A stretch of DNA of 64,000 nt, taken from assembly GCF_021869535.1 (NCBI RefSeq), contig NW_026262712.1, forward strand, positions 113,209,640 to 113,273,639, given 5' to 3'. Position numbers and translations under genes: made by a program. The notes under the pieces are model-generated. The model ran no database searches and was not told the origin of the DNA. It worked only from the letters and a program-made list of their open reading frames with translations. How positions within the stretch are numbered: the stretch's first letter is position 1; each line of letters begins with the position of its first letter. Below, in pieces: positions 10,270-22,599 of this stretch. The stretch comes from Mytilus californianus. Its lineage: Eukaryota > Mollusca > Bivalvia > Mytilida > Mytilidae.

Positions 10270-11985
10270 ATTTTTTAAAATTTTCGATGGAAAAGGGAGG
10301 GGGAAGATTTTTGCGGATGGAATATTCATTTTTCAATATTGCTAGTACGAGGTATTTTATTTCACTTGTCTACGCAACTTATTCCTACAATGGCCTGCAT
10401 TTCATTTTCATGCTGTCTTGTCTGTTTTCGACCAAAGTTATTTCTTTTCAGTTATCAGCAGGCTAGAATATTCTTTTGCACTGAGTTCCCCTCCTGCCCT
10501 CCCCTATGATAGCAAATGGTCATTCACTAATGCAATTTGTCGAGCCTTCAATACTCCAAATAGCCCCTGAGTCAACAAAAATAGTTGATACTTTGAAGAG
10601 ACTTTTAAATATCTTCCATCAGTACCAAATTCCGTAAATGAGAAAAGTAACACAAAGTCAAATCAACTTATACTTCCAGTAGTTCGTGCAATACGACAAA
10701 TGCATTATAGAACTACTGTAGACGCCAATCTTTATTTATAAAAGAAAAAAATTATAAAAAAAATATGACAAATACTCATAGAGATTTTTGTTTCTTTATT
10801 TATAATATATGGCGACTAAAACGTGATTGCAAATTAGTAATGCACTACAAACATTTCATTTCAGCTGCAACTCAAATATTTATTTATATTTTTTTACAAT
10901 TTGCTTTTAAAAGTACCCATTTAGGGTGCTTCTATTGCGTATCGTGAATAACTGCCAGCAAAGAAATTCTTTTAATTCAAGTAGACAATGAACGGCAAAA
11001 AGGGGATTTTTGTTAAACAAACTAAAATCGATTTTATCAGCTTATAGATTGGTTTACGTTACCTGTATTTTTAAACTCTATTGTACAGGTACTAATCAGC
11101 TGACGAGGGAAATATACCTAAAAACTGATCAAGCGAGGTACTAGACGTAACAGATATACACGCTGCTTTCAAGTTATAATTATAGAGCTATAAGAGTCGA
11201 GTGTATTAAAGTATAATGTTAATGAAATTCAGAAAAAAGAAACTTGCTGTGACAATAAACAGTGTTTATGCAATCTAGCACATTGTAGGTACCGATATAT
11301 CTATATGTCAGACTAAGATGACATCACCAGGGCGTAATGTTAAATTCCATGGTTGTTAACTAATTTATTTCTTTATAGAAGTTCAATTTCACAGTTAAAC
11401 AATATGAGTTTTCCGTTTTCATTGCAATATTGCATTATTACTAAATTTGAAATATTTTGTTTACAAATGAAAACATTAGATACTTAATAGATCACCAAAG
11501 AAAATATGCTAGGGTAGATATAAGAGAAAGATACAACTTGGATTGTTTAATAGAACAAGACTCTCATGTAAGAGTACGTCAAACCAACGAGTTTTAAAAC
11601 CCGCGATTGTTTGACAAGAACGCATTTTTCCCAATCAAAAAAAATAACTAAACTGTAAGGTGCCCAGTAAAGACGATACCACGTCGTAATGCAAAAAAAA
11701 ACAAAACACAAAACAAAAAAAAACAAAACACGAAAAGTACAAAAAAGTGATAAAAATAAAAGGCAAATGAACTATAAGAAATGCAATAATATCAAATTGA
11801 AAAAAATCCGAGGGGGGGGGGGGGGGGGGGGAGGGAATAAAAAAAGCAATTGATTGAGTGTTGCTTGTTTACACCCAGTGGCAAATATTTCATGCAGGTT
11901 AGGACGAAAATAATTTCCTATAACAAAACAAAAATAGATCAGTCATAATGCATAAGCAGTACAATAGCTTCAACATGATTTTTAA
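10270..11985. other. no gene recognised; G homopolymer
   Basis: Non-coding AT-rich sequence with A-rich simple sequence at 11690-11760 and a long G run at about 11813-11831. Confidence 0.5.
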
Positions 11986-11990
11986 TACAC

Positions 11991-12075
11991 ATAAAAATAA
12001 GGAGATGTGTTATGATTGCCATTGAGACAAATATTCACCAAAGTTCAAATGAAGTGGATGTCCGTCAGGGTTTGT
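11991..12075 (-). repeat. dispersed repeat family A copy
   Basis: 'aaataaggagatgtgttatg' and 'attgccattgagacaaa', then 'agttcaaatgaagtggatg'. Reverse complement of the family A 3' part. Confidence 0.6.
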
Positions 12076-13099
12076 CAGTGTGTACTCTAATACAATGAGA
12101 TGAATTTTGATCATTCAAAAATGGTCTGATGCAAAATTATGTGATGTTGTTTTTCTTTTTCTTTGAAGTTTTGTCTAAATTAAAAAAAAACAACGTTAAA
12201 AAAACTTAGCATTGACTGCTGGGAGGATATCGTCTGAATTTTAAGACTTTGTTTTATTTATTGTTTTAATCGTGCTATCAGGTATATCGATATCAATCAG
12301 TAAATAAATCTATGATTTATATATATTGGAGAGATTGGTGTAATAAATACATACATTATTGTACATATTAGTATATTACATCTTTTGAACTATAATATAT
12401 CCTGCAGGCTACATACAATATTCAAAACATTGTAAAAACACCTGATACTTTTAATCGTAAATATTTATATAATACACACTTTGAAGTGTTACTTCAGGCA
12501 ATCGTTAGCAAGTATAGCACCAACACTAAATACAAATATTTAACTTGATATAAAAACAAAAAAACAAAATCATTCCCTTCCTAGAAAGCTTGAAGACAAA
12601 TAAAGTAGCAAAGTCCTACACATTACCCAGAAATATATTCCTATAAAGGAAAAAGAAGTAAACTGATACAATTGTTTTGATAACAATGTAGGTGTATATA
12701 TACATTTGTACATATTTACATATATGTTTTCCAAGTATTCATTTATGAACAAAACACTTATAATCCTAGAAGGCAACACGGAACATATCCCCACCGGAAT
12801 CAGTATGTATTCGACAAGGGGTCTTTACAAGTTTCTGAACAGAAATTAAAAGCATGATTCGCATTACATTGGTCTTCTTTCATCATAAAGTTAAGACAAC
12901 GTCACATGATGCAAAATAAAGCGACGTTAAACAGCAAAATACAACCACCATTAACAAATTCTAGAAAAAAACATGGATTAGACGAAAACCTTTCGGAACT
13001 TGGGTTAGCGTCGTTTCTTGCTTTTTATACAGACTAAAACAAACATGTTTAAAAAAAGGTATATATAACAAAATATTGATACCGAACTCTAAGATAAGT

Positions 13100-13345
13100 T
13101 CAAAAAGGGAACCATAAAAACTGACAATATCAAACGTTATCAATCAACGGAAGGAGTGAAAAGCAATTGTCATGTTCCTGACTTGATACAGGTATTTTTC
13201 GAAGAAAGTGGTGGGTTAACCCTGGCTTTATAGCTAACAAACACTTATATTACAATTGTTTATAGTTCTGTTATATTATCAACCAAAACAGACATACAAG
13301 GTAAATGTGACAACAGTTGGGATCCAGCAGCAAAAACTGTGTAAA
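13100..13345 (-). mobile_element. fragment of the same retroelement 3' region (diverged copy)
   Basis: Matches 16120-16330 in order: a 'caattgtcatgttcc' block, 'tgatacaggtatttt', 'ggtgggttaaccctggc', 'tttatagct', then 'aaaacagacata'. Diverged enough to be a different subfamily. Confidence 0.5.
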
Positions 13346-13369
13346 CATACATCACAAATGCCCACGCCA

Positions 13370-14100
13370 CATTCTGTATGTGCCTGTCCCAAGTCATGAG
13401 CGTCTAATTCAGGGATTTGTCGTTGGTTGCTGTCGGTCGATCTCAATTATTTTTCATTTATACTTTTTTTCATAAAATGTTAGCCTTTGAGTTTGAATTG
13501 TTTCACATGTTGTCATATCAGGGCCTTGTTTAGCTGCGGACTATACGGTATGGGTTTTGCTGACTGTGTTAACGTCTATAGTGGAAGCTAGAAGGGTCTT
13601 TTCTATTGTTGACAGTATCTAAGTTGTCCTATTGTTTGTTGTGCTGTTTTGTTTTTTTACTTTGATGTACTATAACTATCAATTATCTAATACATAACTT
13701 GCGTCGTGTTAAGTTAGTTCCCTCCGTACCTTCGGAATATACAAGTATTATTATGTATTGTGAAACTTGGTGAATAGCGGCCGTGTACCATGCAGTCTAG
13801 TGTCGAACATGTTTAACTCCGCCGCACTTTTGCGCCTGTCCCAAGTCAGGAGCCTCTGGCCTTTGTTAGTCTTGTATGTTTTTTTTCATTTTAGTTCTAT
13901 TATATGTTTCGGAGTTTAGTGTGACGTCCGTTTTTACTGAACTAGTACACATTTTTGTTTAGGAGTTAGCTGAAGCCCGCCTCTGGATGCGGGATTTTCT
14001 CACTATGTTGAAGTCTCATTGGTGACCTTGGGCTGTTTTCTGCTCTTTGGTCGGGTTGTTGTCTCTTTGACACATTCCTCGTTTCCATTCTCAATTTTAT
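13370..14100 (+). mobile_element. dispersed repeat family C, longest copy
   Basis: Ends in a well-conserved module: 'gggctgttttctgctctttg', 'gtcgggttgttgtctctttg', 'acacattcctcgtttccatt'. The same module recurs at 44530-44628 and 50057-50177 (both plus). The upstream part twice carries 'cctgtcccaagtca' (about 13383 and 13838), suggesting an internal duplication or two nested copies. No intact ORF; probably the 3' region of a non-autonomous or truncated retroelement (inference). Confidence 0.5.
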
Positions 14101-14529
14101 TAATTATAACCACTGTTATAAAGTAACATTAAGCAGTGTATAAGCATTTGTACTTTCTATTTAATTTTCTTTGTTTGAATGATTTTATAAAACAAGCATG
14201 TAATCCACTACAAATATTTTTTCCTGCACTTACAGAATTAAAAGTAGAATACAGCTATGCATTTATAAGACATTGAAATTTCCTTTGTATTACATGCAAA
14301 ACAGTGTAAAATTTATAATTTCCGTACTATTAATTTCCTCTGTATAACATACAAAAAACAATGTACTAATTATATCTTCCGTACTGTAAATTTCCTCTTA
14401 TGAAATAAAAACGATGTGATAAAAAGATTATTTGATTTTTATGCAAACTCGGATTAAAATATTTGTAGAAATACCTACTTTGAATACAAATAATGTGTAA
14501 TTGTTCATTTGTATATATTTTCTCCAATA

Positions 14530-14822
14530 ATTCCCTCTACTATGGTATCGTAAATGTAACACAACCACCCTCTACTATGGTATAGTAAATGTAACACAAC
14601 CACCCTCTACTATTGTATAGTAAATGTAACACAACCATGCTCCCTCTACTATGGTATCGTAAATGTAACACAACCACCCTCTACTATGGTAAAGTAAATG
14701 TAACACAACCATGCTCCCTCTACTATGGTATCGTAAATGTAACACAACCACCCTCTACTATGGTATAGTATATGTAACACAACCACCCTCTACTATGGTA
14801 TAGTATATGTAACACAACCTCG
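14530..14822. repeat. minisatellite, about 35-bp unit
   Basis: Around eight head-to-tail units of the type 'ctctactatggtatagtaaa' + 'tgtaacacaaccacc'. Some units are extended by 'atgctccc'. Non-coding. Confidence 0.9.
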
Positions 14823-14829
14823 CTATGAT

Positions 14830-15950
14830 ATTGTTATTTGTTTTGTTTGTTTATATTAAATGCTATGTTTTTGTTGATATCTGGGACTAATACATTGAAT
14901 CTATTAGTCCCATCTGAAATATACTGATATTTTATGTATATCCATTGGTATGTGTTTTTTTCTATACATCAACTTAAAAGTACCATTACTGGTATATAAA
15001 TGCCAATAAACTGAATAGGAAAGGAAAAGAAGTGGTATATCATTTCATGAAACAAAATCCCGCCACGCACTTCACAAAAGAAAAAAAAAACCAACAAAAA
15101 ATACAAAGAAAAATTCAGCATTTTAAAGGTGTACTTCACCCCAAAGTCATAGTTAGGCGCCTTTAACACGGATCAAAAACTTATGATAACTCACTGAAAG
15201 TTCATGGCGGCCCTAAGCTCTGATTAGAGCAGAATTATTTGTGATATGTCGGTGACGCCATATCTTTATTTTTTTCATTTTAAAACCTGAATATCAACAC
15301 ATATATATATTGCCTTATTCTTTAAAAGTATAGTTGTCTCTCAAGCCAATTTAATTATATATATGCAAGCTGGACTATAGCTACAGGCTACACCAATATA
15401 GTTTTAGTGAAATTTGTAAAAAAAAACCATTTATTTAACTAATTCTCATGTCCGTGAGGTTGGATTCATTTTAACGTATGCATTTTCGATCGTATGTGTG
15501 CGTTAGTTATAAAGCGTTTACAGTTTGATATTAGTTTCGTATTTTTTTTTCAAAGATGTTATATTTTACTTTTCTCGAAATTCTTAAAGATTCAAAAAAC
15601 ATATCAATATTGTTTTCCGGAGAAGTCGGGTGTTGGCAGTTCATGTAGTCTGTTGGAGTTTAAAAACAAATTTTATTGTCGAAATGATACACGACAAAAG
15701 GATCGGAAACAAGTTATACAACTTAGAATCGTCTTCTTCATAGTCTGCTGTACTATTCGGGGGGTTATTTTTGCAACTTTTGTTATCCCTTTTATGTTTA
15801 AATCTAGTAAACAACATAATTTTTCAAATGTTGATAATGTTATTAAATGAATCAATGCACGACGGTCTATGTTAGTTGTCAGTCTTGTACGTGCATCTCA
15901 TTTATCATTAGCATAGTCATTAGTTGTTAAAAAAAACTACCCATACACTT
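14830..15950. other. no gene recognised
   Basis: The only sizeable frame (15494-15850, 118 aa) is low-complexity and Phe/Ile-rich with no recognised domain. I do not call it a gene. Confidence 0.45.
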
Positions 15951-15959
15951 CAATTTAGG

Positions 15960-16590
15960 TGCGTCCGAAGAGCTTTTCTTGATTACAACTTGATGTGGGC
16001 TTATGGTCTTAAAATTTTTGAGTAAGAAGTAAAATAACGAAAAAACCGAACTCCAAGAAAAATTCAAAACGGAAAGTCCCTTATCAAATGGCAAAAGCTC
16101 AAACATACCAAACGAATGGAAAACAACTGTCATATTCCCAACTTGGTACAGGCATTTCCTTATGTAGAAAATGGTGGATTAAGCCTGGATTTATAGCTAG
16201 CTAAAACCTCTCACTTGTATGACAGTCGCATAAAATTTCATTATATTTACAACAATGTGTGAATAAAACAAACAGACATAATAGGTAAAAATGTCAAAAA
16301 TTGGGGTTCAGCAGTCAACATTGTGTTATAGTCTTAACCGCTATAAAAACAAACAAATATGTCAACAAAGAAAAACAAAAAGGCATATAGACATTGCACA
16401 TAAGCAAAAATGAAAGACAAGAATACAAAAAAAGACCATAGCACAATAACACAATGGTGGGATGTATAAGTACCGAACCACACCAAAAGAATATTACCAA
16501 AAATGGACTAAACAGTAAAGGTTAATAATTTACAAAAACAAATAAAAGAACACACGTAATTAAGATGATGAACAACGTCGGTACCTAGAA
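15960..16590 (-). mobile_element. 3' untranslated tail of the retroelement at 16.6 kb
   Basis: Directly follows the reverse-transcriptase remnant. The terminal module (minus strand: GACTTTCCGTTTTGAAT, then GGAGTTCGGTTTTT, then TTATTTTACTT) recurs at 35243-35365, 35829-35955, 42045-42165 (plus) and 60455-60562 (minus). The middle module recurs at 13100-13345, 41860-42045 and 62130-62350. This ties those scattered fragments to one retroelement family. Confidence 0.6.
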
Positions 16591-16591
16591 T

Positions 16592-16840
16592 CTATACTTC
16601 AAGACCATCATGTATTATTTGTGAAGTTGATACGGAATATTTATCAACTAGGTTTTGGTATCTTCCGATGAACTTTTTTTTTAGAAAAAAAGACGAGACG
16701 TTCTTTGGCATAACCCTGGTCCATCAACTTTCTGCTCAAACATTGGTGACGTTTTATAAAGTCTGAGTAGCAGCTGCAAGATCATGAATACCGAATGAGT
16801 TGGGAAATGTATATCCCATATACAGGTGAAGTTGGTATAT
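16592..16840 (-). pseudogene. C-terminal fragment of a retroelement reverse-transcriptase ORF (copy 2)
   Basis: One frame on the minus strand reads PTSPVYGIYISQLIRY, an in-frame TGA, SCSCYSDFIKRHQCLS, KLMDQGYAKERLV, KKFIGRYQNLVDKYSVS, QIIHDGLEV and a stop. The YGIYISQLIRY...F.GRYQ.LV.KY pattern is one I associate with the C-terminal region of reverse-transcriptase ORFs annotated in bivalve genomes (family knowledge by recall; element class not resolved). Only the tail is present, so the copy is 5' truncated; the internal stop also makes it dead. The associated 3' untranslated sequence runs to about 15960. Confidence 0.65.
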
Positions 16841-17219
16841 TGCTAATAAGGTGGGGGAAATTGATAATTTCAAAATTAAAATCGTCTCGTTTGTCATAGA
16901 TTCTGGAGATTATCGTATTCAGACTCAGAAATCAACCAATCAAAATACTGGATTTAGTGTTTCGAGTACAAACTTTGAACTGCGAGTACTGAGTAAAGCT
17001 TTATGACCGATAGCCCAGGAACGTTCAAACCCAAAACCTTGAAAGCTAGTGATGTATTATACATACAAGGAAAGCTTTAAAATCAAAAGTTATATAAAAC
17101 AAATGATCGAAACCATCTACAGGTCGATTTTGGTTGGGGGAGTGGGAAATCAGTTTAAATTTTTTTTCTTGATTTATAATCGGAAAATTTAAGAAATGTT
17201 TATTATAAAATCATGTCAG

Positions 17220-19085
17220 TGGCGGAGCAATGTAACAAAATAATGCTGACAATCCAAACGTGAATTGAATGACACTGCCAGATTAAATGGGTCATAGAAG
17301 TTTTCACAGTCATTTAACATTTATTAATAAGTATGTGTAAGCGGTCATTCCTGTAGGAGAAATAGTTGATTTCTTCCATGAAGAGATGCATTTAAATACT
17401 GACCGTTACATATTTATAAATAGCTTGTGCTTAGATCACGCAAAGTTCACGAACTATTGTGTAATATGGAAGTACCAAATCTATTTATTGAAGTACCAAA
17501 TCTATTTATTGTAAAAACTAAACAGTCTTTCAAAGAAATAATATTCTGCATTTCAATAAATTTAAGCGTATCTGATAAAACGTTCTAACGGAAATACGTT
17601 TGTGTCGTTCCTTTAACATTATATTAACAATGTCAAACTGTTTCCTTTGTTTTATTATGCACATGGCTTGTTTGTACGTACTTATGTTTGAAACAACCAA
17701 ATCTATTTTTAGTGGAAATTTTTTATCTGCTTCAAAGAATTATAAAAGTCCTTCTTAAACCTAAAACCTTTCCCTTTGTTTATTGTTTGTGGGTACTTAT
17801 GTTCGAAACTGTCAGGACACCATTTTCAAAGATACGAACAACTAAAATCAAACATTAGGTTGAGTTGACTAATTACTGAACTATATAAAATCTTCTTTAT
17901 GTTTTATAGCTCTCAATGTTGATTATATTTTATTTACATGTAGCGGAGGTAAAGCATGTCGTTCTTGAATGGAAGGTCACAATTTCTTCTCATCAAAGTC
18001 AGCACTTGAAACAAAACTATGTTAATAATCTTAACGTGAATTCACAAGGCTTACCAGGTTTTAAGGTAAAAAGAACTAATTACAGACTTTATTTCAATGA
18101 AAATAACATATTATAAATTTGCTTTATCCAAAACGCTTTTCTGGATTTACCTTCATCAACAACGATCAACCACAAACATTTGCAAGCCAGGGATGTACAA
18201 ATATACTTGAATGTTTAAGGGCTATTTCACCAAACGGGACTTAAGAACAATTTTGAATTCCCTCAAAGTCAATTTTGCCTGAGGAAGTTGGAACATCAGT
18301 TTCTTTATAATTTCTAAATTTATTAAAGTTGAATTTAGGAAAGGTATGTTTTGAATCATGTCAATGCTTAATGACTACTGAGCTGACGATACCGTCGTGG
18401 ACTAGCAGTCCATCAGCTGCGGTATCGACCCAGTACTAGCATAGGAAAATAACACTATAAAATTGGTGCATCTAAATCGCTTTTCTGAATTTACCTTCGT
18501 CAAATATTAAATAAGTATTTTATTTGCTATAAAAAATATTGCCAACAACTAAAATGTTTGTTATGGTCATTCCTTTCGGAGAATTTGTGGAAATTTTTCT
18601 AGTAAGAAGGTCAGTAAGTCCTGAAAGAGAGACATTTAAATACTGACCTTTACATAACTTGGTCATATTTAGTTCGCATAGCTTAAACTGGAAGAACCAA
18701 ATCTATTTTTAGTGGAAATTTTCACGTATGCTTCAAATAATTAGAAAACCCGACCTTCTTAACCCTCATACTGTTTTCTTTGGTTATTAGTATTTCATAT
18801 GGTTTGTTTGTGGGTACTTATGTTGACAATTATTAGGACATAATTTACAAAGATACGGACAACTAAAATCAAACAATTATTTTGAATTTAAATAGAGTTG
18901 AATAATTACTGAAGTTTATATATACTTTTTCATTTGTTAAAGCTCCCCATGCTGACCATTTTATTTTATATGTAGTGAAGGTAAATCATCGTTCTTGAAT
19001 GGAAGGTCACGATTTCCTCTGATCAAAATCATCACCTGGAACAAACCTATGCCGACAATCTGAACGTGATTTGACCAGCCCTTCT
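17220..19085. repeat. old tandem duplication, about 1 kb period
   Basis: Segment 17340-18050 aligns in order with 18555-19070: 'ggtcattcct' with 'catttaaatactgacc', 'aaatctatttttagtggaaa', 'gtgggtacttatgtt', 'caactaaaatcaaac', then 'cttgaatggaaggtcac'. Substitutions and indels are frequent, so the duplication is old. No coding capacity survives. Confidence 0.7.
18122..18210 (+). repeat. dispersed repeat family G copy
   Basis: 'aaaacgcttttctggattta' and 'aacatttgcaagccaggga'. Similar stretches at 18465-18500, 27410-27530 and 46690-46775, and more weakly at 205-265: a short module 'gcgtccgaa.cgcttttctgg...agccagggat'. Confidence 0.4.
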
Positions 19086-19349
19086 AGATCCATTCTACAT
19101 TTTAGTCTTATTACTTATGAAATCCTGGTTATGTGGCGCGGTAAAAATAAGAATTGCATTCCCTAAAGTGGTAATTGTTACCATTTGATTTGTTTGCTCG
19201 TCTTTAACTTGACCATTTAAAGATCTGGCTTGTCCTTCCTTTGTACGTCTGACTACGACATAGTAATGATATAATTGCTTCAGTGTATGGTATACTCATT
19301 AATGCTTATTTCCGTCCTGTTTTTTTACTTGTATTAATTTAACTCATCA

Positions 19350-19470
19350 TTGATACCAGGCTTACAATTTTGTATGCCAGACGCGCGTTTCATCTACAAA
19401 AGACTCATCAGTGACGCTCGAAATTAGGTACTTAGTCGAAGAGCATTGAGGACCGTAAATTCCACATAAT
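19350..19470 (-). repeat. dispersed repeat family F copy
   Basis: Contains 'gccagacgcgcgtttcatct' and 'actcatcagtgacgctcga', the reverse complement of the family F core, followed by 'aagagcattgaggaccgtaa'. Confidence 0.55.
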
Positions 19471-19479
19471 TGACTAATA

Positions 19480-20935
19480 CAGCTAAGGTAATCTTTTCCA
19501 GGGGTAGAAAATTCTTAGTATTTCGAAAAAGTTTTGCATGCATGTACATTGTTAATTATAAAAGATAGAAGACAGCATTGATCTGCTAGTCAAAATATTT
19601 AACAATTGTTTTGTCAAATCTGGAAAACAAATACCCATAAACAGTATCTTTGAATAACCCGTAGAGAATTTTTTTTTTTCATTTAGCGCAAACCTCATAA
19701 CATCGTTTTACCACTTAAAAATATACCAATAGTTGTTAAAAACCAGAGTAGTTATGTAAAAGCACAAACCATGGTAGCCATTTTTGCCAAATGTACCATA
19801 TTTTATTTGTTTAAATACATTTTAACTATTTATTCTTATTCATATTCTTATTCTTATTGACCTTGTATATTTCAATTTGTCGTTTTAAAATACAATTTGA
19901 TACCTGTACCCATGCAGTTTTGCGCATAGCTTCGTTTGGAGTTCGTACGGTTTTCTTAGTTTTTTTTTTAAATCTTGATTTGTATATTAAAATTGGATTT
20001 ACGCGATTGAACATCAGTATACAACTGTTGCTTCTTATTCATTACATTATTTTAATTTTTATCAAATAATGGAAAAACACATTACTACAAATGTTTGATA
20101 TTTAGGACAGGAATTAAAACGATTTTATCAAGCTTTAGATGAAATAAATTTAATAACTAGCTCATTGACATTTCCATTTAATTCTGTCCGCTTTTTCAAC
20201 CATGAAACCTAGTTTGTAAGGTTATATTTCCTAATTCCGGGTACCTAGGAAATTTATATTCTATTTATATAGTAAATTTTCATTGTCATGGGGAATGTTT
20301 TGACATCACGTTCACATTTATTTCTGTAATCACATTAAGTACATTATTATATCGGTAAAACATAAATAAGGCTACGATTTATATAGTCTGTTGTATCCTA
20401 GGTCCATGTTTTCTAAATGTTAAATTGTATTGTTTTCTTTCTCCCTACACCGATCTTTACATACCTATAAAGATAATTAGAGATGGTCCGAATATCCATA
20501 TTATGCAAATTTGTCAATCGACCCTAAGAATGCAAGATTTAATCAATTACATGTTTGTTTTCCGAATATTGTCCGTTATTAACTTAGGTTTCAATCATTA
20601 TACGTATGGTTGTATAATACGTATTCCAAGTATGATGATTAACGTCCTTTTACGGATGTGTGAAACAAACATCCGTGAAAAGGTATGTTTTCCTGTGACA
20701 TACACCGCACACCAACACTCGCGTATTAACAACTGTAGGTATATATTAGAGTCAAAAAGATCAATTTCTAGTATGAATATTCTATCACTCAGTCTTTATT
20801 CTTTCTACAATTTTACTAAAGACTTAATACAACTCTCTTCTTGTAAACTACCGAATGTTACAAAGACCAGAAAAAAGGCACCCAACAAACGAAAACCAAT
20901 CAGCAAAACCAAACAGGAAGCTATATAAGGGAGCA
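19480..20935. other. no gene recognised; one unassigned 167-codon frame
   Basis: Contains a plus-strand frame at 20425-20928 (167 aa) without recognised motifs, Ile/Ser-rich with a basic tail (KTRKKAPNKRKPISKTKQ). It overlaps a foldback at 20646-20683 (arms 'ccttttacggatgt'). Probably a chance frame. Confidence 0.4.
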
Positions 20936-20949
20936 ACCATTTAACTTCA

Positions 20950-21445
20950 ATTAGGGGGGAGGGTTATGGTTTTTTGTCTGAGTCAGAAAAGTGTAATAAA
21001 TTTTTTCACCCCCAAGGGTAACTGGGGAATAGAAATATGGTCACTTGGTCTTCTTCCGACCGGCAGTAAAACGCTTGCCAAAGTGGGGCATCCGTTTGGT
21101 TGTGCGGGATGTACAAGTTTGCAGCCACGTCCGGTCAGAATGGGGACGTTAAATCCGATGCCTCGTCTAAAGAGAGTGCCACGCTCTTTGCACGTTAAGA
21201 ACCCTTGCAACAACTCTTTGAGGGGTCCGTAGGTGGCCTGTTGCAAGGCAAAATTTCCGTCCCTATCCAACATACCCTCATTTTCCAGTGGCAGTCCAAA
21301 TTTCCCCGACCATCATCCCGGGTGGCCTCTTTTACAAGACCTACCTTTTGTATTTATTGTTAATTTGTTCTCGTCCTGAACATGCATGAAATATTTGCCA
21401 CTGGACGTTAAGCAACCAACAATCAATCAATCAATTTAATTTTTC
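20950..21445 (+). mobile_element. dispersed element family E, full-length copy
   Basis: About 490 bp ending in 'ccactggacgttaagcaacc' and an (atca)n tail. Landmarks: 'cagccacgtccggtcagaat', 'cacgctctttgcacgttaag', 'gtaggtggcctgttgcaagg' and 'acataccctcattttccagt'. Other copies: 30370-30760 (-), 31058-31443 (+), 32393-32490 (-, partial), 42600-44140 (+, expanded), 63370-63655 (+, degenerate). Frames in it on either strand do not continue in the other copies, so it is non-coding. The SINE-like tail suggests retroposition (inference). Confidence 0.65.
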
Positions 21446-21954
21446 AACGCTATCAATCAAATTATTTTGTTCAAAATTTAACACTATAAGGTATTGGAAA
21501 AATCTGGATTCAGAATATTTTTTTCATCAATTTGGGAATGAGAATATTTTTTGAGGAAAAAACCATAACCCTCCCCCCCCCCCCCCCCTTTTTGAAGTTA
21601 TATAATAATATGATTAGCCTCCTAGCTTAGCATTGAAAAATAATTCTGTATTAGAAACAAAAATTCAAATATTTGTGTATAAAATGCATCATACCGATTT
21701 TTGTTAATGGTAATAAAAAAAGCATGATGGTACTATTGAATAGATGTTTGCCAAGTTGTTCATTAATGTTTTCTATTTCTTATTTCGCTTTGTCACCTTT
21801 TTTTGCTGTCTGATTTTTATCTATTATCTATGTTTGTAATTTCAATATGAAAGTAACCAAATGCAGACGTATGATACTGATGTCAGTACGTCCGATGATT
21901 AATTTCTGGATTTACATTCTTCATGTACTCTCGAGATCAAGTGGAAATTTGGGG

Positions 21955-22065
21955 GCTTCTCTTAGTCGTCGGATTGGGGTTCCCTAAGGGTACACAAGCT
22001 CCCTTCACCAATAAAACCTGGTCGCAATTATATATCCAAGGTCTCTGAAAGTGGCGCTAAATACC
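21955..22065 (+). mobile_element. decayed 3' part of a tRNA-derived SINE
   Basis: 'agctcccttcaccaataaaa', 'cctggtcgcaa' and 'gtggcgctaaataccaac' correspond to the body of the SINE at 34.4-34.7 kb ('ccaccaataaaaactggccg ... gtggcgttaaaaaactaac'). No tRNA head is visible. Confidence 0.45.
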
Positions 22066-22599
22066 AACAAGGGATCCCATCAAGAAAATCAAACCCATAA
22101 ACATTCGTTATGCTAAAAATAAAAAGGGCAAAATCGTTTCAAGGTTAAGATTGTCTCAGGGAGTTTTAATTTTTTTTAATTTTTGACACAATTATATACG
22201 TTACTAATTGCAAATTCAACTCTATCGCTTAAATCATGCTAGTACCGAAGCACTGTCACTGGGCTGTTTTCTCAATCAAGAACTGTCGGACAACAAGTAG
22301 CAATATGAACATATAAGCTCAATTTCCGTCCAGAAGTCAAATGTGTCTAAACTTAAATGATTAAGTACGCTAGGTATAAAATGTTTAGGAAACCAAATCA
22401 TTTCAGAGCAGCCAAAATGAAATCGAAGTTGAAGTTGACACCTTTAAAAGTTGACTGCCCAATCTCCGGGATAACGACGAAGTTCAAGCAATATCACCTT
22501 ATGATATTGGTCAAGTGTGTTTGCGTCGCGTTCATTAGGCCCGGTTCATTATTAAGCTTAAAAAACCTTAGACATACGAATAAAGAGCATCACTATTTT

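Noticed and set aside
15494..15850. 118-codon Phe-rich frame
   Set aside because: Hydrophobic composition is expected from T-rich DNA; an antisense frame of similar length exists. No domain.
16315..16500. 61-codon frame next to the RT remnant
   Set aside because: Lies after the stop codon, in the element's untranslated tail.
20425..20928. 167-codon frame as a gene
   Set aside because: No motif, no splice context, low-complexity composition. Left as an unassigned frame only.
20966..21273. Opposing 88- and 96-codon frames
   Set aside because: They lie in a family E element whose other copies do not keep either frame.
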